Assembly (NCBI RefSeq): GCF_015100155.1
Contig: NZ_JACKZA010000004.1
Location: forward strand, 62,001-126,000
Direction: 5' to 3'
DNA from: Acidithiobacillus sp. HP-2
Lineage (GTDB): Bacteria > Pseudomonadota > Gammaproteobacteria > Acidithiobacillales > Acidithiobacillaceae
Length of the DNA: 64,000 bases
The position numbers were made by a program, and so were the translations under genes. Shown piece by piece: positions 29,438-39,221 of the stretch (within the stretch, counting starts at the first letter, position 1; each line of letters opens with the position of its first letter). The notes beneath the pieces were generated by a model. The model searched no databases and was not told where the DNA came from. It worked only from the letters and a program-made list of their open reading frames with translations.

Positions 29438-30565
29438 TTGGGCAAGGTGTTTATCCTTGCTGTAGAGCGTTCCGGGGAAAATCTCGGACTGGAAATCATG
29501 GAAAATGCGACTGCTGCTGGCCTGAATTTACATTGGTCAGGAGTAGTGGGTTCGCGTTTGCAGGCCGCCGGCGTTGAAAATATTGCCGACGGGGAACCAC
29601 TTGCCATCATCGGTCTGGTTGAGGTTCTGCGCCATTATGGGGCGCTACGCCGACTGTATCATCAGGTTGTATCGCATCTGAAAAAAGAAAGGCCCACTTG
29701 TGTCATTCTGATTGATCACCCAGCATTCAATATGCGCATTGCCAAGGCGGCCAAGGCACTGGGCATTCGCGTTCTTTATGTGGTGGGGCCGCAGATTTGG
29801 GCCTGGCGCGGGCAGCGCATTCATCAAATCAAGCAGATTGTTGATCAAATGCTGGTGCTTTTTCCCTTCGAAGTGCCCATTTATGCCGAAGCCGGTGTTC
29901 CGGTGCAGGTTCTGGCCCATCCTTTGCTGGCACAGACTACTGCTGCACCCGATCGTTTGACTGCTCGGGCGGCTCTGGGGCTCGAAGCGGAGGATCAGGT
30001 CCTCGCCTTGCTGCCCGGCAGCCGGCGTGGTGAGCTGGAAAAACTTTCCCGCCGTTATGCACAAACCGCAAGTATTCTGCGAGAACAAATGCCCCGGTTG
30101 AAAATTGTCGTGGCACTGGCTCGTGATGAACTGGCGTCGGCTTGGAACCACCAGTGGCAACAGGGAGCAGGCCCCTGTGATGCTCTGGTGGTTATTGCCC
30201 AAACCCGCACAGTACTGTCAGCCGCCAATGTGGTACTGGTGGCTTCCGGAACCGCGACCCTGGAAACCGCACTGATGGAACGTCCGGCGGTAGTGGTTTA
30301 TGCCCTGAATGCCCTGACCTACGCTTTTGCGCGGCGCCTGGTTAAAACCCCTTTTGTGGCTATGCCCAATATTTTACTCAAAGAGTCTGTTTATCCGGAG
30401 TTTTTGCAGGATGCCTTTAAACCCGGACAAGTTGCTGCAGCTCTGTTACCCTTATTTACCGAGGCTGGGCACAAACAGGTCCAGCGCCTGAAGCAGATAC
30501 GTGACTTGTTGCAGGGGGATTCCCCGGAGGCGCTGCAACAGGTATTACGGAAAATGCTTTCATGA
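29438..30565 (+). CDS. lpxB: Lipid A disaccharide synthase LpxB
   Basis: Condenses UDP-2,3-diacyl-glucosamine and lipid X to the lipid A disaccharide at the inner membrane. GT19 motifs: AVERSGENLG, DHPAFNMRIAKAAK, VGPQIWAWRGQRIHQIKQ, LLPGSRRGELEKL and ASGTATLETALMERPAVVVY. Start is TTG 29438 with AAGGA upstream. Length 375 residues. Closes the lipid A gene block. Confidence 0.95.
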   Translation: MGKVFILAVERSGENLGLEIMENATAAGLNLHWSGVVGSRLQAAGVENIADGEPLAIIGLVEVLRHYGALRRLYHQVVSHLKKERPTCVILIDHPAFNMRIAKAAKALGIRVLYVVGPQIWAWRGQRIHQIKQIVDQMLVLFPFEVPIYAEAGVPVQVLAHPLLAQTTAAPDRLTARAALGLEAEDQVLALLPGSRRGELEKLSRRYAQTASILREQMPRLKIVVALARDELASAWNHQWQQGAGPCDALVVIAQTRTVLSAANVVLVASGTATLETALMERPAVVVYALNALTYAFARRLVKTPFVAMPNILLKESVYPEFLQDAFKPGQVAAALLPLFTEAGHKQVQRLKQIRDLLQGDSPEALQQVLRKMLS

Positions 30566-30606
30566 CGGGTAAATCCAAAAATGGCCAGTGGCATGAATAA
30601 TTGAGG

Positions 30607-31209
30607 ATGAGTACAGCCAGAATATCTCCGGTTTTGGAGCACTGGGGACCCTCGTGCGCGGGTGTGGATGAAGCCGGTCGTGGTCCGCTGGCGGGGCCGG
30701 TCATTGCGGCGGCGGTGATTTTGCGTGAACCTCTGTACGGCCTGAATGACTCCAAGAAAATGACCGCCAAGGCCCGCCTGCAATGGGCTGCCAGAATTCG
30801 GCAGGAAGCGCGGGCCTGGTCGTTGAGCTGGGCGGCAGTGTGGGAAATTGAGCGCTACAATATTTTACAGGCCTCTTTACGGGCCATGTCCCGGGCTATT
30901 GCTGCCCTGCCAGTGCGTCCGGAGCTTGTTGTTGTGGATGGTAACCAGTCACCGCCGGGCTGGCAGGTTGAGACTCTGGTGGGCGGTGATGGTCGGGTAG
31001 ATGCTATTGCAGCGGCCAGTATTCTCGCCAAGGTGGCCAGAGATCAGACCATGCAGGTGTTGGATGCTTATTATCCGCATTATGGCTTGGCCCGGCACAT
31101 GGGTTATGGAACCGCAGTCCATATGCAGGCATTACAGCGATATGGACCTTGTCCGCTGCATCGACGTGGTTTTGCTCCGGTGGATCGAGCCTGGGAGGCA
31201 AAGCAGTGA
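30607..31209 (+). CDS. rnhB: Ribonuclease HII
   Basis: Removes misincorporated ribonucleotides and RNA-DNA hybrids. Active-site motif AGVDEAGRGPLAGPVIAAA with the DE pair, and VVDGN and SILAKVARD downstream supply the remaining acidic residues. Length about 200. The start is doubtful: ATG 30607 has GAGG too close, and TTG 30601 is in frame. The end overlaps dnaE by four bases. Confidence 0.94.
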   Translation: MSTARISPVLEHWGPSCAGVDEAGRGPLAGPVIAAAVILREPLYGLNDSKKMTAKARLQWAARIRQEARAWSLSWAAVWEIERYNILQASLRAMSRAIAALPVRPELVVVDGNQSPPGWQVETLVGGDGRVDAIAAASILAKVARDQTMQVLDAYYPHYGLARHMGYGTAVHMQALQRYGPCPLHRRGFAPVDRAWEAKQ

Positions 31210-34200
31210 GTGAACCGACTTTTGTCCATCTTCATGTGCATTCCGAATATTCGCTGGAGGATGGCATTATTCCGGTCAAGGCGCTGGCCAAGCGCTGTGC
31301 CGAAAAAAATATGCCGGCAGTGGCGATTACGGATCACGGTAATCTTTTTGCTCTGGTGAAGTTTTATAACGCCGCCCGCAGTCAGGGCGTGAAACCACTG
31401 ATCGGGAGTGAAATCTGGGTCCACGATGAGGGCGATGCAGACCGCCCCGCCAGCCTGATCTTGTTGTGCATGAACAAAACCGGTTACGCCAATCTCAGCC
31501 GTCTGTTGAGTCGCGCCTATCTGGAGGGACATCAGCAGGGCCGCCCGCAAATTGCCGCCGAATGGTTGCAGCAGGCCAGTGATGGATTAATTGCCCTTTC
31601 CGCAGCGGGGCAGGGTGAAATCGGTCGGGCTTTGCTGCGCCGCGATCATGCGCAGGCTGAACGGTTGGCAAAACGCTATGCAGACTGGTTTCCCGAACGC
31701 TTTTATCTGGAACTGCAACGGAATGGCGAAAAAGATCAGGAAAGTCTGCTGCAAGCAACCCTCGGGCTGGCCGAAAAGCTGGATTTACCGGTGGTGGCTA
31801 CCAATAATGCCCATTTTCTGGATGCCGCCGATTTTGCCGCCTTTGATGCCCGGCAATGCATTTCTGCAGGGCTGACACTGGATGATCCACGCCGGCCAAG
31901 ACGTTTCACCGCCGCGCATTGTTTGCCGGATCCAGAGGAAATGCGCACACTTTTTGCGGATTTACCCGAAGCTTGTGACAACACGGTAGAAATTGCCAAA
32001 CGCTGTAATATGGAGTTGGTGTTGGGCCAATACGCCTTGCCTGATTATCCGATTCCTGAGGGCCAGTCTGTGGATGAATATCTGCATGAAGCGGCTCAGA
32101 AAGGGCTGCAGACGCGTCTGGATGCGCTGCAGATTCGTGCCCAGGATAGCCTCCCCTACCATGAACGCCTGCTGCGTGAAGTAGGCGTTATTCAACAAAT
32201 GGGTTTTCCCGGCTATTTTCTGATTGTGGCGGACTTCATCCAATGGGCCAAGAACAATGGGGTTCCGGTCGGACCCGGACGCGGTTCGGGCGCCGGTTCT
32301 CTGGTGGCTTATGCTTTGGGAATCACCGATCTGGACCCGATCAGTAACGGCCTGCTTTTTGAACGCTTTCTGAATCCAGAACGGGTATCCATGCCCGATT
32401 TCGACGTGGATTTCTGTATGGATCAACGCGATAGGGTCATTCAGTATGTCGCCGAAAAATATGGTCGCGAACGGGTCGGCCAGATCATTACCTTTGGAAC
32501 AATGAAAGCGCGGGCGGTGGTCCGGGACGTCGGCCGGGTGCTGGGACTGCCCTACGGGTTTGTGGACCAGCTCGCCAAGCTGGTGCCCGGTGATTTGGGC
32601 ATGACCCTGGCCAAAGCCCTGGAAGAATCCGAAGAGTTGCGGCGCCGCCAGACCGAAGAAGACGACGTACGCGATCTTCTGGATATTGCCTTGCGTCTGG
32701 AAGGGTTGCCGCGCCATGCCTCCACCCATGCGGGGGGGGTTGTCATCTCTCCAGAGCCGCTGGCGGATCGTTTACCGCTATTTACGGACAGTTCTGGTGG
32801 TGGTGGTAATGTGACCCAGCTCGACAAGGATGATGTCGAAAAAATGGGTCTGGTCAAATTCGACTTTTTGGGTCTGCGCACCCTGACCATTATTGATATG
32901 GCGGTAAAACTCATTAATGCCGCTGCCGTCACGGAGGACCTTGCGCCCCTGGATATTCAGCAACTCCCGCTCGATGATCCAGACACTTTTGCACTGCTGA
33001 AATCCACGGAAACCGTGGCCGTGTTTCAGCTGGAATCATCGGGCATGCGTGATCTGGTGCGGCGTCTGCAACCCGATACTTTTGAGGATATTGTCGCCCT
33101 GGTGGCCCTGTTTCGTCCCGGTCCTTTGCAGTCGGGCATGGTGGACGATTTTATTGCTCGCAAGCATGGCAAGGCCCAGGTCAGTTATTTGCACGCCAAT
33201 CTCGAACCCATTCTCAAGGAAACCTACGGCGTTATTGTTTATCAGGAGCAGGTCATGCAATCGGCGCAGGTCCTGGCAGGCTATTCCCTGGGGGGTGCCG
33301 ATTTGCTGCGCCGCGCCATGGGCAAGAAAAAACCCGAAGAAATGGCCAAACAACGCAGTATTTTTCTGGAGGGCGCACATAAAAATGGCCTGCATCCCGA
33401 TCAGGCAGGAGCTATCTTCGATCTGATGGAAAAATTTGCGGAATATGGTTTCAACAAATCCCATTCTGCGGCCTACGCTCTGGTTTCCTATCAGACGGCT
33501 TATCTCAAGGCCCATTATCCCCAGTTTTTCATGGCGGCGGTTCTGACTGCAGATATGGACCATACCGACAAGGTCGTGGCGATGATCGCCGAATGTCAAC
33601 GCATGGGCCTACGCATTGCCCCGCCCAGCGTGCAATGCAGTGGTCTGGAGTTTAAACCCGAAGGCAGGCAGGATATCCGTTTTGGTTTGGGGGCGATCAA
33701 GGGCCTGGGACGGGCGGCGATTCAGAGTATTCTGGAAGCGCGTAAAGAAGGTCCTTTCCAGAGCCTCTTTGACCTGCTTTGTCGGGTAGATAGCCAAAAA
33801 ATCAATCGCCGCGCGCTGGAGGCCTTGATTCGGGCCGGCGCCATGGATGACTGGCAGGTGTCCAGAGCGGACCTGATGGCTTCTCTGGAAAGCGCCATTG
33901 AAGCAGCCGCCCAATTTCAGCAAAGCCAGGCCAGTCTGCAGGAGTCCCTTTTTGACGGGCTGGAAGCACTGCCTGTCGCACCCCCCATTTGTCATGCTGA
34001 GCTGTGGACCTCCACAGAAATACTGCGTCAGGAACGGGAAACCCTGGGCTTTTATTTCAGCGGCCACCCCATGGATGATCTCCGTGCGGAACTTGCCGAG
34101 CTGGGCGTGCAGCCTTTGAGCAATATTGCGGTGGGAACCGTTATGTTGGTTGCCGGATTGGTGGTGGCGCGGCGCAGCACCCGTACCAAAAGGGGCGATC

Positions 34201-34712
34201 GTATTTATTTTCTCACTCTGGATGACGGTGTGGGGCGTCTGGAGGTGGTGGTATTTGCCGAAGTCTGGGCCCATGCGGGAAAAATCGGAGAAGGTGAAGA
34301 ACCCGTGCTGGTCCTGGGTGAGGTCGGCGAAGACAACTATTCCGGTGGTCTGCGGCTCAGCGCCCTGAGGGTGCTGGATCGCCAGCGGGCTCGTGAAGAG
34401 TTGGCAACACAATTGGTCGTGGAAATTCCTCAGGGTGAGTCGCTGGCTCCCGAGCTTTTGCATGACTGGCTTCAGCAATATCCGGGCTCTGTGCGTCTGC
34501 TCCTGCGTTTACCGGTGGACAATGACCTGCAGGTGCTGTTAAAAGTTCCGGAAAGCTTAAGTTTTGTGGCGAGTGAAGAAGCCCTGGCGGCACTGCAGGC
34601 GCATATGCCCGAGGGATATCAATGGCAGTGGACGTACCGTGCTGCCACTTCGCTGGTAAATAATGTGATTCCTCTGGAACGTGGACAGCGCAAGACCCGG
34701 CGTCCCGCCTGA
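31206..34712 (+). CDS. dnaE: DNA polymerase III alpha subunit
   Basis: Catalytic subunit of the replicative polymerase. N-terminal PHP domain (FVHLHVHSEYSLEDG), polymerase core with GPGRGSGAGSLVAYALGI and catalytic Asp pair in PDFDVDFCMDQRD, YQEQVMQ, RRAMGKKKPEEM and FNKSHSAAYALVSYQTAYLK, then an OB fold near the C-terminus. GTG 31206 overlaps the rnhB stop and has GGAG upstream, giving 1168 residues; the frame is open further upstream inside rnhB but lacks family sequence. Confidence 0.96.
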   Translation: MSEPTFVHLHVHSEYSLEDGIIPVKALAKRCAEKNMPAVAITDHGNLFALVKFYNAARSQGVKPLIGSEIWVHDEGDADRPASLILLCMNKTGYANLSRLLSRAYLEGHQQGRPQIAAEWLQQASDGLIALSAAGQGEIGRALLRRDHAQAERLAKRYADWFPERFYLELQRNGEKDQESLLQATLGLAEKLDLPVVATNNAHFLDAADFAAFDARQCISAGLTLDDPRRPRRFTAAHCLPDPEEMRTLFADLPEACDNTVEIAKRCNMELVLGQYALPDYPIPEGQSVDEYLHEAAQKGLQTRLDALQIRAQDSLPYHERLLREVGVIQQMGFPGYFLIVADFIQWAKNNGVPVGPGRGSGAGSLVAYALGITDLDPISNGLLFERFLNPERVSMPDFDVDFCMDQRDRVIQYVAEKYGRERVGQIITFGTMKARAVVRDVGRVLGLPYGFVDQLAKLVPGDLGMTLAKALEESEELRRRQTEEDDVRDLLDIALRLEGLPRHASTHAGGVVISPEPLADRLPLFTDSSGGGGNVTQLDKDDVEKMGLVKFDFLGLRTLTIIDMAVKLINAAAVTEDLAPLDIQQLPLDDPDTFALLKSTETVAVFQLESSGMRDLVRRLQPDTFEDIVALVALFRPGPLQSGMVDDFIARKHGKAQVSYLHANLEPILKETYGVIVYQEQVMQSAQVLAGYSLGGADLLRRAMGKKKPEEMAKQRSIFLEGAHKNGLHPDQAGAIFDLMEKFAEYGFNKSHSAAYALVSYQTAYLKAHYPQFFMAAVLTADMDHTDKVVAMIAECQRMGLRIAPPSVQCSGLEFKPEGRQDIRFGLGAIKGLGRAAIQSILEARKEGPFQSLFDLLCRVDSQKINRRALEALIRAGAMDDWQVSRADLMASLESAIEAAAQFQQSQASLQESLFDGLEALPVAPPICHAELWTSTEILRQERETLGFYFSGHPMDDLRAELAELGVQPLSNIAVGTVMLVAGLVVARRSTRTKRGDRIYFLTLDDGVGRLEVVVFAEVWAHAGKIGEGEEPVLVLGEVGEDNYSGGLRLSALRVLDRQRAREELATQLVVEIPQGESLAPELLHDWLQQYPGSVRLLLRLPVDNDLQVLLKVPESLSFVASEEALAALQAHMPEGYQWQWTYRAATSLVNNVIPLERGQRKTRRPA

Positions 34713-34742
34713 GGCAAGTTTTCAGATTGTTCAGGAGTACCT

Positions 34743-35693
34743 ATGAAAATCAGTTATCTGGATTTTGAACAGGGTGTAGCGGAGCTGGAAGCCAAAGTAG
34801 AAGAGCTGCGTGCTCTGGATCAGCCCGGTATTGCCGATGAAATCAAACGCCTCGAAGTGAAGGCCCGCAAGGAGCTGCAGCGCATCTACAGTAAGTTGGG
34901 TGCCTGGCAGACTGTACAGGTGGCGCGGCATCCCCAGCGCCCCTATACCCTCGATTATGTGCAGGCCCTGTTCAGTGAAGTGCAAATTCTGGCCGGAGAC
35001 CGCGCTTTTGCCGATGATCAGGCCATCATCGGCGGCTTGGCCCGCTTCAATGATCAGCCGATTGTCTGGATGGGGCATCAAAAAGGGCGCGATACCAAGG
35101 AAAAAATCCAGCGTAATTTTGGTATGCCTCGCCCTGAGGGGTATCGCAAGGCACTGCGCCTCTTGCGTCTGGCCGAACGCTTTCAATTGCCGGTATTTAC
35201 TTTTATTGATACGCCTGGTGCCTATCCTGGAATCGGTGCGGAGGAACGCGGTCAAAGTGAGGCCATTGCCCGGAATCTGGCGGTCATGTCCGATCTCGCC
35301 GTTCCCATCATCTGTACCGTTATTGGCGAAGGCGGGTCAGGCGGCGCGCTCGCCATAGGCGTGGGTGATCGGATGCTGATGCTGGAATACAGTGTTTATT
35401 CTGTTATTTCACCAGAAGGCTGTGCGTCCATTCTCTGGAAAGATGCCGGAATGGCAGCAGAAGCGGCAGAAACCCTCGGCATTACCGCTCGCCGTTTACA
35501 GTCTCTCGGACTGGTAGACGAAGTCCTGGTCGAGCCCATGGGCGGTGCCCATCGTGATCCGGAAGCCGTTTTCACTCTGGTCCGGGAGCGGTTCGCCCAG
35601 CATCTGGACGAATTGAAAGCGATGGATACCAGCAAATTACTGACCACCCGTTATGAACGCCTGATGCACTATGGAGTGGTCGGCGCGGCCTGA
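34743..35693 (+). CDS. accA: Acetyl-CoA carboxylase carboxyltransferase alpha subunit
   Basis: With AccD transfers the carboxyl group from biotin to acetyl-CoA, the committed step of fatty acid synthesis. Signatures: [69 protein letters not shown] and [17 protein letters not shown]. Length 316 residues; AGGAG precedes ATG 34743. The dnaE-accA-tilS order is common in gammaproteobacteria. Overlaps tilS by 23 bases. Confidence 0.97.
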   Translation: MKISYLDFEQGVAELEAKVEELRALDQPGIADEIKRLEVKARKELQRIYSKLGAWQTVQVARHPQRPYTLDYVQALFSEVQILAGDRAFADDQAIIGGLARFNDQPIVWMGHQKGRDTKEKIQRNFGMPRPEGYRKALRLLRLAERFQLPVFTFIDTPGAYPGIGAEERGQSEAIARNLAVMSDLAVPIICTVIGEGGSGGALAIGVGDRMLMLEYSVYSVISPEGCASILWKDAGMAAEAAETLGITARRLQSLGLVDEVLVEPMGGAHRDPEAVFTLVRERFAQHLDELKAMDTSKLLTTRYERLMHYGVVGAA

Positions 35694-37020
35694 TCTGGAG
35701 CTAAAGCTCCAGATCATTCTCCAAAAATGGGAACTCCTGCCTCGGGAGCGCCCGTTTTTTGTGGCCTATAGTGGCGGATCAGATTCAACCGCTTTGCTGG
35801 TCGCCCTGGTGGCATTGGGTTGTCCTGTGCGGGCCTTGCATGTAGATCATGGCTGGCACGCCGAGAGCCCGGACTGGGCGCGTTTTTGCGTCGCGCAGGC
35901 CAGCGCCCTGGGTGTCTCCTGTACGGTGCTGCATTTACCTCCAGAAACTTCAGGAGAAGGCCCGGAAGATCGGGCGCGTCGCGGTCGCTATGCGTTGCTG
36001 GCGGCGCAGCTTCAGGCCGGGGACTATCTGCTGACCGCTCAACATCAGCAAGATCAGGCCGAGACTTTTTTCCTGCAGTTATTGCGGGGTACGGGTATTG
36101 CCGGACTGTCTGCCATGCCCCGGCAGAAACCCCTGGGGGCAGGGGTGTTGCTTCGTCCTTTTTTGCAGTTTCCCAAACAGGCACTGCTGGATTACCTCCA
36201 GGAAAAGAAAATCCCCTATATTTCCGATCCTGCAAATCAGGATCCCCGTTATGACCGGACCCGTGTCCGTGAGCAGCTGTTACCTCTGCTCGAAAACCTC
36301 GGCTGGCCGCATGCCGTGACTACCGTGGCCCGAACGGCAGAAAATCTGGGCGATGTTCACGAACTCGTCGATGACTGGTTTGCCTTGTATTGGGATCGGC
36401 ACCAGTCAGAACACCCCGGGTTGAAGGAAGACGCGTTGTCCTTAAGCTTTTTGCAGCAGTTATCTCCAGCCCGGCAAAGGATGTTTTTGCGGGGCTGGCT
36501 GCAACGTCTTCAGTGTCCATTACCCTCCCGGGCGCGTCTGGAGGTCCTTCAGGACGCACTGCAGACCGCTACAGCCAAAAGCATTCAATGGGAGGGAGGT
36601 GCCGCCTGCAGGATTCAGGGGAAAGTACTCTATCTAATTCGTGCCCCGGAGTTTGATGATAATTGGCAAGAGGGTAGCTGGGATATTTCCCGGCCCCTTC
36701 CTTTTCGCGGCTGGGAATGCCGGTTACTGGCGCAAGGGTCTGGGGAAGGAGTCAGTCATGCTTTGCTCGCGGAGTGTGCCCAGGTCAATTTATATTGGCG
36801 GCGCCGTCAAAACGGTGAGCGGTCACGGATGGCTAACGGACAGCATCGAACGGTGAAAAATATCATGCTGGAGGCTGGCATACCGCCAGAGTGGCGAGCG
36901 AATATTCCCCTGCTGTGGGATGAAGCCGGGCACTTGTTGTGCATTCCCGGTTATTATCTGGCGTCGTGGGTGCGCGCCCCGATGGGGGCGCGCGCTGCGC
37001 TCTGCCTGCTCCGAAAATAA
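35671..37020 (+). CDS. tilS: tRNA(Ile)-lysidine synthase TilS
   Basis: Modifies C34 of tRNA-Ile to lysidine, so that it reads AUA. The PP-loop SGGSDS is at residues 34-39; further motifs are [34 protein letters not shown] and [17 protein letters not shown]-terminal domains resemble those of long-form TilS. Length 449 residues. ATG 35671 lies inside accA; a slightly later start cannot be excluded. Confidence 0.94.
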   Translation: MEWSARPDLELKLQIILQKWELLPRERPFFVAYSGGSDSTALLVALVALGCPVRALHVDHGWHAESPDWARFCVAQASALGVSCTVLHLPPETSGEGPEDRARRGRYALLAAQLQAGDYLLTAQHQQDQAETFFLQLLRGTGIAGLSAMPRQKPLGAGVLLRPFLQFPKQALLDYLQEKKIPYISDPANQDPRYDRTRVREQLLPLLENLGWPHAVTTVARTAENLGDVHELVDDWFALYWDRHQSEHPGLKEDALSLSFLQQLSPARQRMFLRGWLQRLQCPLPSRARLEVLQDALQTATAKSIQWEGGAACRIQGKVLYLIRAPEFDDNWQEGSWDISRPLPFRGWECRLLAQGSGEGVSHALLAECAQVNLYWRRRQNGERSRMANGQHRTVKNIMLEAGIPPEWRANIPLLWDEAGHLLCIPGYYLASWVRAPMGARAALCLLRK

Positions 37021-37026
37021 AAGTTT

Positions 37027-37491
37027 TCAGTCCTGCGCCATTTGTTTTTCACGTTTTTCTTCAAGTGTTTTGCAATCAATGCAAAGCGTGGCCGTTGGTC
37101 TGGCTTCAAGGCGCCGCAGACCAATTTCCACACCACAGGATTCGCAATAACCGTATTCATTTTCTTTGATGCGACCCAGAGCCTGGGTGATTTTGCGAAT
37201 CAGTTTGCGTTCCCGGTCTCTTGCCCGTAATTCCAGACCCATGTCGGTTTCGAGACTGGCGCGATCATTGGGATCCGAGTAGTTGACGTTTTCCATTTGC
37301 ATGTGTTGCACAGTACGATCGACCTCAGCCATGAGTTCGCCGCGCCAGTCTTCCAGAATTTTCTGGAAGTGAGCGATTTGCGCGTCGTTCATGTATTCTT
37401 CGTCAGGCTTTGGTTCGTAAGGAACAAATGCGGTGTATTGCTGAACATTTTTGGGGCTGATGCCAGCAGTTTGAGAGGCTTGGTCTGCCAT
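37027..37491 (-). CDS. dksA: RNA polymerase-binding transcription factor DksA
   Basis: Binds the RNA polymerase secondary channel and works with ppGpp to retune transcription. Central coiled coil with DPNDRASLETDMGLELRARD at its tip (the conserved Asp residues) and a C4 zinc finger CESC-x17-CIDC near the C-terminus. Length 154 residues. It converges with tilS from the opposite strand, leaving only six bases between the stop codons. Confidence 0.96.
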   Translation of the reverse strand: MADQASQTAGISPKNVQQYTAFVPYEPKPDEEYMNDAQIAHFQKILEDWRGELMAEVDRTVQHMQMENVNYSDPNDRASLETDMGLELRARDRERKLIRKITQALGRIKENEYGYCESCGVEIGLRRLEARPTATLCIDCKTLEEKREKQMAQD

Positions 37492-37546
37492 GTGATCTTC
37501 CTGTCCTTGTAATAAATCCGCTTACGTTTAACAGAGATCAGCCATT

Positions 37547-37575
37547 TTGGCAATCTTGCAGCTTGCGTTTACAAT
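37547..37575 (+). promoter_or_regulatory. Sigma-70 promoter of the HAD phosphatase gene
   Basis: TTGGCA (37547-37552) and TACAAT (37570-37575) with a 17-base spacer, five of six matches each. Start of transcription would fall about 30 bases before ATG 37612. Confidence 0.6.
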
Positions 37576-37611
37576 GCCAGCTCCTTCAACTCTGTACCAG
37601 GAATAAAGCTT

Positions 37612-38376
37612 ATGCCCTTGCGCGCCCTGATTTTTGATGTGGACGGAACTCTTGCGGATACCGAGCGGGATGCTCACCGTGTGGCTTTCAACCAGGCCTT
37701 TGCCGCTGCAGACCTTCCCTTTGAATGGGATGTGCCTACGTACGGGCATTATTTGAAGGTGACCGGTGGCAAGGAGCGATTGCGCAGCTTTTTGAATGAT
37801 CATCCTGATTATCCGCAGCTTGGTGATGCGGATATTGCCAGAATCCACAAGCAGAAAACGGGTTTTTATGTGGAGATGATGGAAGCGGGTCTTTTACCCT
37901 TGCGCCCCGGTGTAGAACGTCTGCTGAATGCGGCCAGAGATGCCGGTCTGCCCGTAGCCATAGCGACCACGACCACCCCAGCCAATGTGGAGTCCCTGCT
38001 GAAAAGCACCCTGGGTAAAGATGGACCCGGGCGTTTCCAGACTATTGGCGCTGGGGATATTGTGCCGCATAAAAAACCTGCCCCGGATATTTACTTGTAT
38101 GTGTTGCAGCAACTGGGTTTTCCGGCCCCAGACTGTCTGGCTCTGGAGGACTCGGAAAATGGCTTGCGTTCTGCCGCCTCTGCCGGTTTGGCTACGGTGA
38201 TTACGCAAACGGAATACACGCAACACCAGAATTTTTCAGCGGCTCTGCGGGTGCTTGATCAACTCGGCGAGCCCCAGGCTCCTGCACAGATTCTGCAGGG
38301 ACGCGAAGCGGGTGCACGCGTTGTGGTGGATGTGGATCTGCTGACCCAATGGTGGGAAGAAAAAACGCAGCATTAA
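37612..38376 (+). CDS. HAD-superfamily phosphatase, CbbY-like
   Basis: Probable sugar-phosphate phosphatase with the HAD fold. Motif I FDVDGTLADTE near the N-terminus, motif II ATTTTP, motif III with KKPAPDIY and motif IV LALEDSENGLRSA are all intact; a helical cap domain follows motif I. The closest named group by eye is CbbY, an enzyme linked to Calvin-cycle operons that removes inhibitory xylulose bisphosphate; that role is inference, since no Calvin genes are nearby. Length 254. The stop codon is directly followed by an inverted-repeat element. Confidence 0.82.
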   Translation: MPLRALIFDVDGTLADTERDAHRVAFNQAFAAADLPFEWDVPTYGHYLKVTGGKERLRSFLNDHPDYPQLGDADIARIHKQKTGFYVEMMEAGLLPLRPGVERLLNAARDAGLPVAIATTTTPANVESLLKSTLGKDGPGRFQTIGAGDIVPHKKPAPDIYLYVLQQLGFPAPDCLALEDSENGLRSAASAGLATVITQTEYTQHQNFSAALRVLDQLGEPQAPAQILQGREAGARVVVDVDLLTQWWEEKTQH

Positions 38377-38574
38377 CCTGGAAACGGCCGTTGGCCGTTA
38401 AGCTTTTTGCGCCAACGTCCCTTGCCTGTTGTTCTACGGCTCATCCTGCTGTCAGGAGAGAACTCGCCCTTTGGGCTCAAACAGCTCTTCTGAAGGGCGC
38501 AGGATTTCACGAAGAACAACAACGGCGCGGGCCAAAGTCGCGGCAAAGCTTAACGGCCAACGGCTGCTTCCAGG
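38377..38574. repeat. About 200-bp inverted-repeat element (MITE-like or structured RNA)
   Basis: The two ends are inverted copies of one another: the 20-base core GCCGTTGGCCGTTAAGCTTT at 38387-38406 recurs exactly on the other strand at 38545-38564, within near-identical arms of about 36 bases (38377-38412 and 38539-38574, both ending CCTGGAA/TTCCAGG). Inside, GTTGTTCT (38428-38435) pairs with AGAACAAC (38513-38520), and GCCC-TTT-GGGC forms a central hairpin. I could not find a clear target duplication. It begins one base after the HAD stop codon. Short open frames inside are by-products of the symmetry. Confidence 0.7.
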
Positions 38575-38585
38575 ATTTATCAACC

Positions 38586-38614
38586 AAGAACACCCGAAGA
38601 TGATGGGTGTTCTT
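38586..38614. terminator. Bidirectional intrinsic terminator
   Basis: AAGAACACCC and GGGTGTTCTT form a 10-bp stem with a 9-base loop; the plus-strand arm ends in T-rich sequence (TTCTTTCTT) and the minus-strand arm also ends in TTCTT. It lies between convergent genes (HAD plus, DUF465 minus). Confidence 0.6.
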
Positions 38615-38633
38615 TCTTCGGGAATGTACAGGC

Positions 38634-38873
38634 TTAATCCGATGTGAGCATCCGGTATATTTCATCTTTCAGGAGCAGGCGTTTTTTCTTCATTTCTTCC
38701 AGACTTTGTGAACCGCTAGCCGCATCATTGCGCTCAATGTGCTCAATGTGGGCGGTCAGTTCATTGAACTCTTCATAGCGCCGGGCAAAATGCCCTTGTT
38801 CTGCCAGGAGTTGGTCCATGTGTTCAGCCAGTTCAGGAAATTCTGCTTTCAAGTCTTGATGTTCAGTAATCAT
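38634..38873 (-). CDS. DUF465 (YdcH-like) small protein
   Basis: A 79-residue, charged, helical protein of unknown molecular role. The C-terminal signature LEEMKKKRLLLKDEIYRML is typical of DUF465. The rest is predicted coiled coil (LAEHMDQLLAEQGHFARRYEEF). A TATACT -10-like sequence for this strand lies at 38942-38947. It converges on the HAD gene across the terminator. Confidence 0.85.
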   Translation of the reverse strand: MITEHQDLKAEFPELAEHMDQLLAEQGHFARRYEEFNELTAHIEHIERNDAASGSQSLEEMKKKRLLLKDEIYRMLTSD

Positions 38874-39221
38874 ACATATTCTCCGGTAGTGATTGGATCC
38901 ACTGGCTGCCTGTGGGGCAACAGGACACGCCCTCTGCGATCAGTATAGCCTGCTGTTTTGCGCACGAAAAGCAGACAAAACCTGTTTCACAGGGATAGCG
39001 TGTTTCAATTTTGTTAAAGTTTTGGGTTTATTTACTGTTTTGGTTTTAATCAAAAATATTTTTCTGAGAATAAATATGTATCACATTTTTTACGCCTGGC
39101 ATCTGTCTATGGATGATTTTTTAGAAGAAGGGACGGTGAAGAACACCATTTGCTTTGCATGGTATAAGAATTGCTAATGCTTGGTAACTAAAATTTTGAC
39201 CCTGCAAAAATGAGGTGTGTC
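38874..39221. other. Intergenic, AT-rich towards galU
   Basis: About 350 bases between divergent DUF465 (minus) and galU (plus). The left part holds small inverted repeats (CCTGT-GGGGCA-ACAGG) and a minus-strand TATACT; the right part is strongly AT-rich with several T-runs. An open frame over 38893-39177 has no recognisable family sequence or ribosome site. No RNA gene recognised. Confidence 0.5.

Noticed and set aside
38377-38574. CRISPR array
   Set aside because: Repeats are inverted, only two copies, and no spacer pattern or cas gene is present.
38349-38647. Two short plus-strand open frames over the inverted-repeat element
   Set aside because: Similar peptides arise on both strands because the DNA is palindromic; no ribosome site, and one overlaps the HAD gene.
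38893-39177. 94-codon open frame before galU
   Set aside because: Cys- and Phe-rich product with no recognisable domain or ribosome site in an AT-rich gap.
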